This document shows, piece by piece, positions 1 to 5,346 of a stretch of DNA of 7,058 nt. The notes below the pieces were generated by a model, which was not told the origin of the DNA, did not search any database, and saw nothing but the letters and a program-made list of their open reading frames with translations. Numbering within the stretch: the first letter of the stretch is position 1; each line of letters opens with the position of its first letter. This DNA is from CAYTSW01 sp964440605 (GTDB taxonomy: Bacteria > Planctomycetota > Phycisphaerae > Phycisphaerales > UBA1924), in contig CAYTSW010000141.1 in assembly GCA_964440605.1 (NCBI GenBank), positions 1 through 7,058 on the forward strand, given 5' to 3'. The translations under genes were made by a program, and so were the position numbers.

Positions 1-103
1 GGCGATCAAGGCCGGCGTGAACAACTACGTCGTCAAGCCCTTCACCCCCGACGTGCTTCAGCAGCGGATCGACGAGACGCTCCAGCGGGTGAACGCGGCG
101 TGA
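1..103 (+). CDS. cheY: CheY-type response regulator, C-terminal end only (5' end outside window)
   Basis: Only the last 33 codons before the TGA at 101-103 are present. The peptide contains Ala-Gly-Val-Asn-Asn-Tyr followed by Val-Val-Lys-Pro-Phe-Thr-Pro. This is the end of a receiver domain: the Lys of the Lys-Pro-Phe motif contacts the phosphoryl group, and the last helix (Asp-Val-Leu to Val-Asn-Ala-Ala) closes the fold. The protein stops right after this helix, so nothing follows the receiver, as expected for a stand-alone CheY that carries the signal from CheA to the flagellar switch. The next gene starts 37 bases on and CheB follows, which supports a chemotaxis role. The upstream part is not visible, so a longer protein ending in a receiver cannot be excluded. 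Confidence 0.85.
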   Translation, partial: AIKAGVNNYVVKPFTPDVLQQRIDETLQRVNAA

Positions 104-140
104 GCAGACGGGGCCGGTCGCGGTTCCAAGGACGGTCACG

Positions 141-1544
141 ATGAGCGAAGGTCAGAGCGGGTCCTGGGTGCGCGTCATGGTGTCGCGCGATGGCTTGCGC
201 GCCGATCTCGTCATCGAAGCCTCCGCCCCACTGGAAGAAATCACGCCCGAGATATGCTTGGGTCACTTGTACGAACTTGGCCTGCGCATCGACGATGAGG
301 CCAAGACCCGGGTTCAGGAGCTCATCGTCGCCGCCGGCGCGACACCCGACGAGGCGACGCGTGCGACGATCCTCACGGGTATGCCACCCCAGCACGGGCA
401 AGACGGTCGGGTCGAGTGGCACGTTGAAGAGCCCGAGCCCGAGTCCGAAGGCGACGATGCTGACGGTGCGAGTGAGGGTGAGGGTGGGGGCGACGCGGTG
501 TGCTTCTACTCACGCTCGGCCTTCGTCATGGTCAAAGCCGGACAGGTGCTCGGGAAGGTGACCGTTCCAACGGAGGGGCGTGGCGGACGTGACGTGGCGG
601 GCCGACAGCTCGCGGCGCGGAGCGGCAAGCCCGCGCGCATGCGATTCGACGACTCGATCCGCGTCGACGACGACGGCACGCTGACCGCGAAGATTGACGG
701 CATGCTCGACCGCACGCGCGACAGCGCGTCCATCAAGGAGTTCCTCGAGATCACTGGGTACGTCGACTTCGAGACCGGGAACATCGACTTTCCCGGCGCC
801 GTGCAGGTCCGCAAGGGCGTGCGCGACCTCTTCGAGGTCCGCTGCGGCGGGACGCTCGACGTCGCCGGGCTCGTGGAGATGGCGACCATCGTGACCGGCG
901 GTGACTTCACCGCCCGCCGCGGGATGGCCGGACGCGAGAAGGGGCGTGCCGACGTCGGCGGTGACCTGATGGCGCGGTACCTCCACGCGATCACGTTCAC
1001 GGTCAATGGCGATCTGCGTGTGGACCGGGAAGTGATGAACTGCCGCGCATGGGTCCGGGGGAAGATCGACATGCCCAACGGGCCGATCATCGGCGGAAAG
1101 ACCGCGTGTGTCGGCCCGATCGAGGTCGGTGCTCTCGGATCGCGCGGTCACGCGCCGACGTATCTCGTGCTAGGTTCGGTGCCCGGCCTCGAAGACAAGC
1201 TCGCTCGGCTCGAGCAGGCCATCGAGCAACTCGAGAAACGGCCGTCGGCCGCCGGGAAGCTGCCGTCGTATCGCGAAGCGCACGAGCAGTTGGTGCAGAG
1301 GATCGAGGCGATCCGCACCGTCGACGTGCGCATCAACAAGATGCTGCACGCGGGAGTCAAGCTCGAGATCGGCCAGCAGATCTTCCATGTGCGCAAGGAC
1401 ATGAAGGGCCCCATCCGCATCTGCCGGGATCGGTCGGGCGTGCCTGTTTTTCGCGATGGCAACGGGGGCGGCGGCGGACCGCTGGCACTCATCGCGGAGG
1501 TCATGGCGGCGACGGAACGCACGCGCGGCGACGCCGCGGCGTGA
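141..1544 (+). CDS. fapA: FapA/DUF342 family protein (flagellar assembly protein A-like)
   Basis: A 467-aa cytoplasmic protein with no signal peptide or membrane segment. Residues 1-95 form an N-terminal domain. Residues 96-118 are a Glu/Asp/Gly-rich linker. Residues about 145-155 carry the Gly-Arg-Asp-Val-Ala-Gly-Arg motif typical of DUF342. Residues about 205-345 are short repeating strands with regular Gly residues (for example Gly-Gly-Asp-Phe, Gly-Gly-Asp-Leu, Val-Asn-Gly-Asp-Leu, Ile-Ile-Gly-Gly-Lys) that match the parallel beta-helix of the family. Residues about 350-402 are a predicted coiled-coil hairpin, followed by a final strand region and a Gly-rich tail. Length is normal for the family. 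AAGGA at 128-132 lies 8 bases before the ATG and supports this start. In Vibrio a FapA protein affects flagellation through PTS and polar factors. Whether that holds here is inference. The place between cheY and cheB supports a motility role. Confidence 0.85.
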   Translation: MSEGQSGSWVRVMVSRDGLRADLVIEASAPLEEITPEICLGHLYELGLRIDDEAKTRVQELIVAAGATPDEATRATILTGMPPQHGQDGRVEWHVEEPEPESEGDDADGASEGEGGGDAVCFYSRSAFVMVKAGQVLGKVTVPTEGRGGRDVAGRQLAARSGKPARMRFDDSIRVDDDGTLTAKIDGMLDRTRDSASIKEFLEITGYVDFETGNIDFPGAVQVRKGVRDLFEVRCGGTLDVAGLVEMATIVTGGDFTARRGMAGREKGRADVGGDLMARYLHAITFTVNGDLRVDREVMNCRAWVRGKIDMPNGPIIGGKTACVGPIEVGALGSRGHAPTYLVLGSVPGLEDKLARLEQAIEQLEKRPSAAGKLPSYREAHEQLVQRIEAIRTVDVRINKMLHAGVKLEIGQQIFHVRKDMKGPIRICRDRSGVPVFRDGNGGGGGPLALIAEVMAATERTRGDAAA

Positions 1545-1563
1545 TTCAGCCGATGGTGGGAGC

Positions 1564-1569
1564 AGGAGG
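1564..1569 (+). promoter_or_regulatory. Ribosome binding site of cheB
   Basis: A perfect AGGAGG lies 6 bases before the ATG at 1576. It decides the start of cheB: the same frame stays open upstream into fapA, but the peptide there has no similarity to a receiver domain, and the domain begins soon after this ATG. Confidence 0.85.
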
Positions 1570-1575
1570 CTCGCG

Positions 1576-2670
1576 ATGACGGCAGCGGCAGGCGGCGGCT
1601 CGATCCGGGTGGTGGTGGTCGACGACTCGGCGTTCATGCGCACCGCGATTAAGCGCATGCTTGAGTCCGAGCCCCGCATCCGCGTGGTGGCGACGGGCAC
1701 GACGGGCCGCGAAGGCGTCGACCTCGTGCTCAAGCACCGGCCCGACGTGGTGACCATGGACGTGGAGATGCCCGACATGGACGGGCTCACGGCGCTGCGC
1801 CGCATCATGGCGAGCCGACCGACCCACGTCATCATGGTGAGCTCGCTGACCACCAAGGGCTCACGCGCGGCGATCACCGCCCTGCGAGACGGCGCCGCCG
1901 ACGTCTTCGCCAAGGACAAGAGCCACATCTCCACGCGCATCAACGAGATCCGCGACGACCTCGTGGCGCGCGTCGTGGCGCTCGCGGCTCACCCGCGGCG
2001 CGACACGCCCGGGGCGTCCGCGGCAAGTGGCGGGGCGGCGGCGTCCCGAGCGCTCACGTTCCCGCGCGGACGCTTCGAGCTCGTGTGCATCGCTTCGAGC
2101 ACGGGCGGCCCGCCCGTGCTCGAGACGCTGCTGACCGCGATCCCCCGGGGCTTCGAGCTGCCGGTCGTCGTCGCGCAGCACATGCCCGAGATCTTCACGC
2201 GCTCGATGGCCGAGCGCTTCGCCGACCTCTGCGCCGTACCCGTACGCCACATCGAGCCCGACTCGATGATGGAGCCCGGCGTGGTGCACATCTGCCCGGG
2301 CGGCTCGAACACACACCTGCGCCGCCTCGGCCGCTCGACCACGCGCTTCGTCGTCGACCGCCTGCCCGAGGACACGCTGTATTACCCCTCGGCCAACGTT
2401 CTCTTCAGCGACGCCGCTAAGCGCTACGGCGCGAGCGCCTTGGCCGTGGTCTGCACCGGGATGGGCGACGACGGCCTGCGCGGCGCCCGCGAACTCCACG
2501 CCGCCGGCGGCGTCGTGCTCGCCCAATCCGAAGAAACCTGCGTGGTCTACGGCATGCCCAAAGCCGTCACGCAGGACGGCTTGGTGGAGGCGTCGCCTAC
2601 CCCGGCCGAACTGGCCGCGACGCTGGCGGGGTTGGCGGGCGGCACGCGCGTAGGACGTCTGGCGGGCTGA
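1576..2670 (+). CDS. cheB: Chemotaxis response regulator protein-glutamate methylesterase/deamidase CheB
   Basis: A 364-aa protein that removes methyl groups from glutamates of chemoreceptors (and deamidates glutamines), giving adaptation when phosphorylated by CheA. Residues 9-130 are the receiver: acidic pair Asp16-Asp17, phosphoacceptor Asp62 in Met-Asp-Val-Glu-Met-Pro, Ser89-Ser90, and Lys113. Residues about 138-165 are an Ala/Gly/Ser-rich linker. Residues 166-355 are the esterase domain with the catalytic triad visible: Ser175 in Ser-Ser-Thr-Gly-Gly, His202 in Gln-His-Met-Pro, and Asp299 in Thr-Gly-Met-Gly-Asp-Asp-Gly. The Pro-Ser-x-x-Val-Leu-Phe motif at 271-277 is also present. The length is usual for CheB. 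Departures from the usual sequence are Lys113-Asp in place of Lys-Pro, and Ala-Asn in place of the common Val-Asp in the Pro-Ser motif. It starts 31 bases after fapA with its own strong ribosome binding site. No cheR is in view. Confidence 0.96.
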   Translation: MTAAAGGGSIRVVVVDDSAFMRTAIKRMLESEPRIRVVATGTTGREGVDLVLKHRPDVVTMDVEMPDMDGLTALRRIMASRPTHVIMVSSLTTKGSRAAITALRDGAADVFAKDKSHISTRINEIRDDLVARVVALAAHPRRDTPGASAASGGAAASRALTFPRGRFELVCIASSTGGPPVLETLLTAIPRGFELPVVVAQHMPEIFTRSMAERFADLCAVPVRHIEPDSMMEPGVVHICPGGSNTHLRRLGRSTTRFVVDRLPEDTLYYPSANVLFSDAAKRYGASALAVVCTGMGDDGLRGARELHAAGGVVLAQSEETCVVYGMPKAVTQDGLVEASPTPAELAATLAGLAGGTRVGRLAG

Positions 2671-2688
2671 ACCCGACCGGGCGCACAA

Positions 2689-2714
2689 CAACGGGCGTCT
2701 CCCGACGCCCGTTG
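2689..2714 (+). terminator. Hairpin after cheB, probable operon terminator
   Basis: An 11-bp perfect stem (CAACGGGCGTC paired with GACGCCCGTTG) closes a 4-base loop TCCC, starting 18 bases after the cheB stop. A C-rich run rather than a T-run follows, so it is not a classical intrinsic terminator. It could work with another factor or act mainly as a 3' end stabiliser. Confidence 0.6.
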
Positions 2715-2740
2715 CCCCTCCCCGCATCGCCGGCTAGAGT
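2712..2740 (+). promoter_or_regulatory. Probable promoter of tRNA-Tyr
   Basis: TTGCCC (2712-2717) and TAGAGT (2735-2740) are separated by exactly 17 bases, each matching 4 of 6 positions of the sigma-70 type boxes. The mature tRNA begins 12 bases after the -10 box, leaving a very short leader. The -35 box overlaps the right arm of the cheB terminator hairpin. No transcription data support it. Confidence 0.5.
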
Positions 2741-3090
2741 CACCGCCCCTCAGGGTGCGTACCCAAGTGGCCAAAGGGGGCAGACTGTAAATCTGCTGGC
2801 ATACGCCTTCGGAGGTTCGAATCCTCCCGCACCCACTGTCCGCCCGACGGCGCCGGCTCCGCCGGCGCCGTGTCTCTTTGAGTGTGCCGCTCGCCCCAGC
2901 CGCCCGAAACAGGCTCGGGGTTGGCGACTGCCGGGCTCGGGCCCGACCAGGTGACGAGCCCGACGAAGACGCCGGCGGCCGCGATCAGCGGGCTCGCCGC
3001 CACGCAGTTCCGCATCGCCAGACGCTGGCGCCAGCGTCGGCAGTCGCGGCGGAGCTTCGGGGGGTGGCTGGGCGATCGTCGGCGTCGCAT
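2740..3090 (-). CDS. Possible small membrane or secreted protein, frame running antisense through tRNA-Tyr
   Basis: A 116-codon frame starts at ATG (3088-3090), 12 bases after the stop of the 337-aa gene, with GGGAGG 5 bases before the ATG. Residues 1-28 are very basic (many Arg). Residues about 29-48 are a hydrophobic stretch rich in Ala, Val, Leu and Ile, followed by Ser-Pro-Ala-Val-Ala, so it could be a signal anchor or an atypical signal peptide. Third codon positions are almost all G or C from residue 25 to about 66, which suggests coding. From about residue 73 the frame crosses the tRNA terminator, and from about residue 85 it is the antisense of tRNA-Tyr, so that tail is unlikely to be a conserved protein part. 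No family is recognised. It may be a real small gene with an accidental tail, a gene whose own stop was lost, or a chance frame. Another in-frame ATG at residue 26 has no clear ribosome binding site. Confidence 0.4.
   Translation of the reverse strand: MRRRRSPSHPPKLRRDCRRWRQRLAMRNCVAASPLIAAAGVFVGLVTWSGPSPAVANPEPVSGGWGERHTQRDTAPAEPAPSGGQWVREDSNLRRRMPADLQSAPFGHLGTHPEGR
2753..2835 (+). tRNA. tRNA-Tyr (anticodon GUA)
   Basis: A full cloverleaf can be drawn. The acceptor stem is GGGTGCG (2753-2759) with CGCACCC (2828-2834) and discriminator A2835. The D stem is CCC/GGG (2762-2764 with 2776-2778). The anticodon stem is GCAGA/TCTGC around the loop CTGTAAA, with anticodon GTA at 2787-2789. A long variable arm runs over about 2797-2810 with GGC/GCC pairing, as expected for bacterial tRNA-Tyr. 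The T stem GGAGG/CCTCC encloses the loop TTCGAAT. The 3' CCA is not encoded (CTG follows) and must be added after transcription. It is a single tRNA gene with its own promoter and terminator. Confidence 0.97.
2847..2879 (+). terminator. Intrinsic terminator of tRNA-Tyr
   Basis: An 11-bp perfect GC-rich stem (2847-2857 with 2861-2871) with the 3-base loop TCC is followed by GTCTCTTT, a T-rich tail. It begins 12 bases after the tRNA end. The tail is T-rich only on the plus strand, so it should act on the tRNA transcript and not on genes read from the right. Confidence 0.75.
3021..3038. repeat. Perfect 18-bp palindrome
   Basis: GACGCTGGCGCCAGCGTC equals its own reverse complement over 18 bases. 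It lies inside the start of the small minus-strand frame (around its Trp-Arg-Gln-Arg-Leu). It could be a two-fold protein binding site, a hairpin in the transcript, or chance in GC-rich DNA. Confidence 0.6.
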
Positions 3091-3095
3091 CGTGG

Positions 3096-3101
3096 CCTCC
3101 C
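3096..3101 (-). promoter_or_regulatory. Ribosome binding site for the small minus-strand frame
   Basis: GGGAGG on the minus strand lies in the 12-base gap after the stop codon of the 337-aa gene and 5 bases before the ATG at 3090. It suggests that translation restarts here on the same transcript. Confidence 0.5.
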
Positions 3102-3102
3102 G

Positions 3103-4116
3103 TCAGCTCTGGTCGTCGGAGTTCGCGTCGCGGATGTCCGCCAGACGCCGTTCGGAGACCGCCATCGCCTGATCGATATTCTCGAGCCGCTGGCTCAGGC
3201 GCTCGTACTTCGCCATCGCGCGATCCGCGCGCCGACCGTCGGATCCGCGAGCGCGTGAGAGCTGCGCCTCGGCCTTGCGCTCGAGCTTCTGACGTCGACG
3301 CTCGAGCTTCTGCAGGCGACGCGCTTCGCGCCGCTCGGCCTTCTGACGCTGGCGCTCCAGCCGCTGCTGACGCTTGGCCTCACGCCGCTCGGCCTGACGC
3401 TGCCGGCGTTCGAGGCGGCGCTGCTCGCGCGGGCCGAGTTGCGGCTGCGGCGCGGGCGGCGCCATCGCGTCGGGCTGTGCATCGGGCTGTGCCTCGGCCT
3501 CGCCGCCGGGATCCTCGGCCCCCGCGTCCTGCCCCGACGGTTCCGCGGCCGGGTCGCCCGACGCGTCATCGCCCACCGACTCCGGCTCCGGCTGTTGCGT
3601 CGGGGTCAGCGGCGCCGGCGGGGCCGGCGGCATTGGGGGTTCGGCGGGCCGCTCCGCGGGGCGGAGCGCCGCGAGGTCCATCTCCCACTGCTCGCGCACG
3701 ACCAGCAGGCGCGAGATGTCCGCGATCGCCGGGCTCATGATCTGCGAGGCAATCGAGACCGGCGCGTTCATCTGATAGAACATGTGATCGATGCGTTCGC
3801 CGGCGAACCTCGCAATCTCTCCTTGCAGGTGGATCGCGTAGTTCGTGAGCATCTCCTCCCGCTCGATCGCCAGGTCGTACACCTCCCACCCGGGCGCGCC
3901 GAGATCGATGAGGTCCTGGATCTCGAGAGCGAAGGTCATGCCCTGGTTATCGAGATCGTGGATCGACGCGTCGGTCATCTGATCGAGCAACACGATGGTC
4001 TCGGCGACGAAGACGTGGTGCTCGGGGAGCACCGGGGCGCCTTCGTTGATGAGCTGCGCGTGGGCGGCTGTCGCACCGCCCAGCACCACCGCTATGGCAC
4101 AAGCGTGTTGATTCAC
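3103..4116 (-). CDS. Secreted protein of unknown family with a long Arg-rich helix
   Basis: A 337-aa protein starting at GTG (4114-4116), with AAGGAGG 7 bases upstream. Residues 1-20 are a short signal peptide ending Ala-His-Ala before Gln21. Residues 21-152 look like an all-helical domain with His, Asp, Glu and Trp scattered through it. Residues about 153-228 are a Pro/Ala/Asp/Glu/Gln-rich, probably disordered linker. Residues about 229-290 are almost only Arg, Lys, Glu, Gln, Leu and Ala, with repeats such as Gln-Lys-Leu-Glu-Arg seven residues apart, forming a single charged helix or coiled coil. Residues 291-337 return to ordinary helical sequence with acidic residues near the end. No catalytic motif is seen and I do not recognise the family. 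Export to the periplasm or envelope is inferred. The strong basic charge of the repeat would suit binding to an acidic surface or polymer, but that is speculation. It is upstream of a possible small gene, and a second secreted helical protein is encoded just before it. Confidence 0.85.
   Translation of the reverse strand: MNQHACAIAVVLGGATAAHAQLINEGAPVLPEHHVFVAETIVLLDQMTDASIHDLDNQGMTFALEIQDLIDLGAPGWEVYDLAIEREEMLTNYAIHLQGEIARFAGERIDHMFYQMNAPVSIASQIMSPAIADISRLLVVREQWEMDLAALRPAERPAEPPMPPAPPAPLTPTQQPEPESVGDDASGDPAAEPSGQDAGAEDPGGEAEAQPDAQPDAMAPPAPQPQLGPREQRRLERRQRQAERREAKRQQRLERQRQKAERREARRLQKLERRRQKLERKAEAQLSRARGSDGRRADRAMAKYERLSQRLENIDQAMAVSERRLADIRDANSDDQS
3278..3395 (-). repeat. Degenerate repeats coding for the Arg-rich helix
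   Basis: A 14-base exact repeat (CGCTCGAGCTTCTG on the plus strand) occurs at 3278-3291 and 3299-3312, 21 bases (7 codons) apart. A 13-base exact repeat (CGCCGCTCGGCCT) occurs at 3329-3341 and 3383-3395, 54 bases (18 codons) apart. The spacing in whole codons keeps the frame. This suggests the helix grew by internal duplication. Confidence 0.65.
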
Positions 4117-4123
4117 TGAGTCG

Positions 4124-4130
4124 CCTCCTT
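4124..4130 (-). promoter_or_regulatory. Ribosome binding site deciding the GTG start of the 337-aa secreted protein
   Basis: AAGGAGG on the minus strand is 7 bases before the GTG at 4116. The signal peptide begins at that GTG, so the two lines of evidence agree. Confidence 0.8.
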
Positions 4131-4200
4131 GATTCGGGGAACAACTCAGTCATCGAGCGCGCAGGCCCATCGGCCCCATCTCGGGGAGGAGGCCGACCGC

Positions 4201-4237
4201 AAAACGACACCCCGGCCGCGCGTCTGGGCGGCCGGGG
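4201..4237 (-). terminator. Intrinsic terminator after the 291-aa secreted protein
   Basis: A 10-bp perfect GC-rich stem (4210-4219 with 4228-4237, loop of 8) is followed on the minus strand by GTGTCG and TTTT (4201-4204). It starts 32 bases after the stop codon at 4270. It implies that the 337-aa gene further on has its own promoter within about 85 bases before its start, though I see no convincing boxes there, or that readthrough occurs. Confidence 0.6.
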
Positions 4238-4269
4238 CGGGGATTGCCGGTTGTGCGGAGCGGGCGGGC

Positions 4270-5145
4270 TTATTGGCCCATCGTCCGGGCGAAGCGAAGG
4301 TCGAAGCGGGCGTCCTGCATGGCGAGGCGGATGCGCTGCTCGGCCTGCTTGCGCGCCTCGCGCAAGGCGATGACATCAGCGCGTGATCCGCCCGACCGGC
4401 GAACCTCGCGGAAGAGCTGCTTCCACTGGCCCCGCAGGTCGCGGCGGGCGTCGCGGTAGGAGACCTTCAGCGCGCGGTTGTCGTCGCGGAGCGCACGCCG
4501 CAGGTCGCGCTTGGTGGCGTAGATCATCGCGGGCTGATTCACCTCGAGCAGCGCGGGGTCCGAAGCAGCGCGGATGTCGTTGGCGATTTCCAGGCTCAGA
4601 GCCTCGAGGGCCGCGACGCCCTGCGCCGCGAGCGCCGAACCCGAAGCGCCCGCGATCGGCAGCAGTCCGCTCGCGACGCCCGCGTCGGCGATCGTCGCGC
4701 TCTCGATCGCGAGTTCGGCCTGGTGCACCGCCGCGTCGAGCGTCGCGACGTGCCCCGCCCACGCCTGCGCCACGCCCTGGATCTGCGCGGGGTCGCCGCC
4801 CCACGTCCGCAGCGTGGTCAGCGTGTTGATCGCCAGCCCGCGGATTTCGAGCGTCGCGAGCCGGGCGGTCTCGTGCAGCGCGGCTTCGGCGTCCAGCTCG
4901 GCCTCGATCAGCGCCGAGAACCCGACGCCCGACGCCTCCGACGACGTCAGAACGGCGACGGCCTGATTCTGGTGGGCCTCGATCTGTGCGAGATACTCCC
5001 CCGTGCGCACCTGAAGATTGTGCGTGGCGATGTCGAAGATCGCCTGATTGTGGGCGGCCCACGGGTTGCTCTGGGCGTGAACGTCGGCGGCGCTGGCGGT
5101 GAGGGCGGCTGCGCCCAACAGGGCGGCGCGAATGGTCGTCGTCAT
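4270..5145 (-). CDS. Secreted alpha-helical protein of unknown family
   Basis: A 291-aa protein starting at ATG (5143-5145). AGAGGAG lies 5 bases before the ATG, and the first 24 residues form a signal peptide ending Asp-Val-His-Ala before Gln25. The open frame extends further upstream, but that part is Pro/Arg-rich and lacks these signals. Residues 25-200 are Ala-rich with a helical pattern (many Ala, Glu, Gln, Leu and Ile), with a small Gly/Ser break near 155-172. Residues about 210-250 and 258-291 are basic amphipathic helices with repeated Arg-Asp/Arg-Arg pairs. No enzymatic motif is seen and I do not recognise the family. Its layout (signal peptide, helical body, basic C-terminal helix) is like that of its neighbour encoded after it, so the two may be distant relatives or partners; this is inference. 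A terminator hairpin follows it. The roughly 200 bases before its start hold no other gene and no promoter I can support. Confidence 0.85.
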   Translation of the reverse strand: MTTTIRAALLGAAALTASAADVHAQSNPWAAHNQAIFDIATHNLQVRTGEYLAQIEAHQNQAVAVLTSSEASGVGFSALIEAELDAEAALHETARLATLEIRGLAINTLTTLRTWGGDPAQIQGVAQAWAGHVATLDAAVHQAELAIESATIADAGVASGLLPIAGASGSALAAQGVAALEALSLEIANDIRAASDPALLEVNQPAMIYATKRDLRRALRDDNRALKVSYRDARRDLRGQWKQLFREVRRSGGSRADVIALREARKQAEQRIRLAMQDARFDLRFARTMGQ

Positions 5146-5346
5146 GACGGCTCCTCTGGTGATCGTCTCGTGCTCGTGTCGCGGCGGTGGGTTCCGGGGC
5201 CCATAAGCCGCGGTCCGATCAAGAGGTCGGCGATCAGACGAGGGCACTTCAGGCGGATTGCCAGGTGGAATCGCAGCAGCCCACACCGCCCCGGAGACCA
5301 GCGTCACCGAGCCCGCAAGGCCCGGTCGGCGGTATCCCGGACGCGG

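Noticed and set aside
473..494. G-rich run in fapA that could suggest a G-quadruplex
   Set aside because: Only three runs of three or more G are present and it codes for the Gly/Glu linker. Codon composition explains it.
1456..1575. Upstream extension of cheB by 40 codons into fapA
   Set aside because: The AGGAGG 6 bases before ATG 1576 and the start of the receiver domain decide for the shorter form.
1861..2727. Minus-strand open frame of 288 codons
   Set aside because: Antisense to cheB, whose motifs are complete. The composition is typical of a mirror frame.
2712..2954. Plus-strand 80-codon frame across tRNA-Tyr
   Set aside because: Its middle part is simply the sense strand of tRNA-Tyr in translation, a common false gene, and the rest covers the promoter and terminator.
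5146..5307. Upstream extension of the 291-aa secreted protein by 54 codons
   Set aside because: The extension is Pro/Arg-rich and would bury the signal peptide. The ATG at 5145 has a good ribosome binding site.
5298..5325. Possible terminator hairpin after the ZIP gene
   Set aside because: The best stem has a mismatch with only three pairs on each side and no T-run follows on the minus strand, so it is not supportable.
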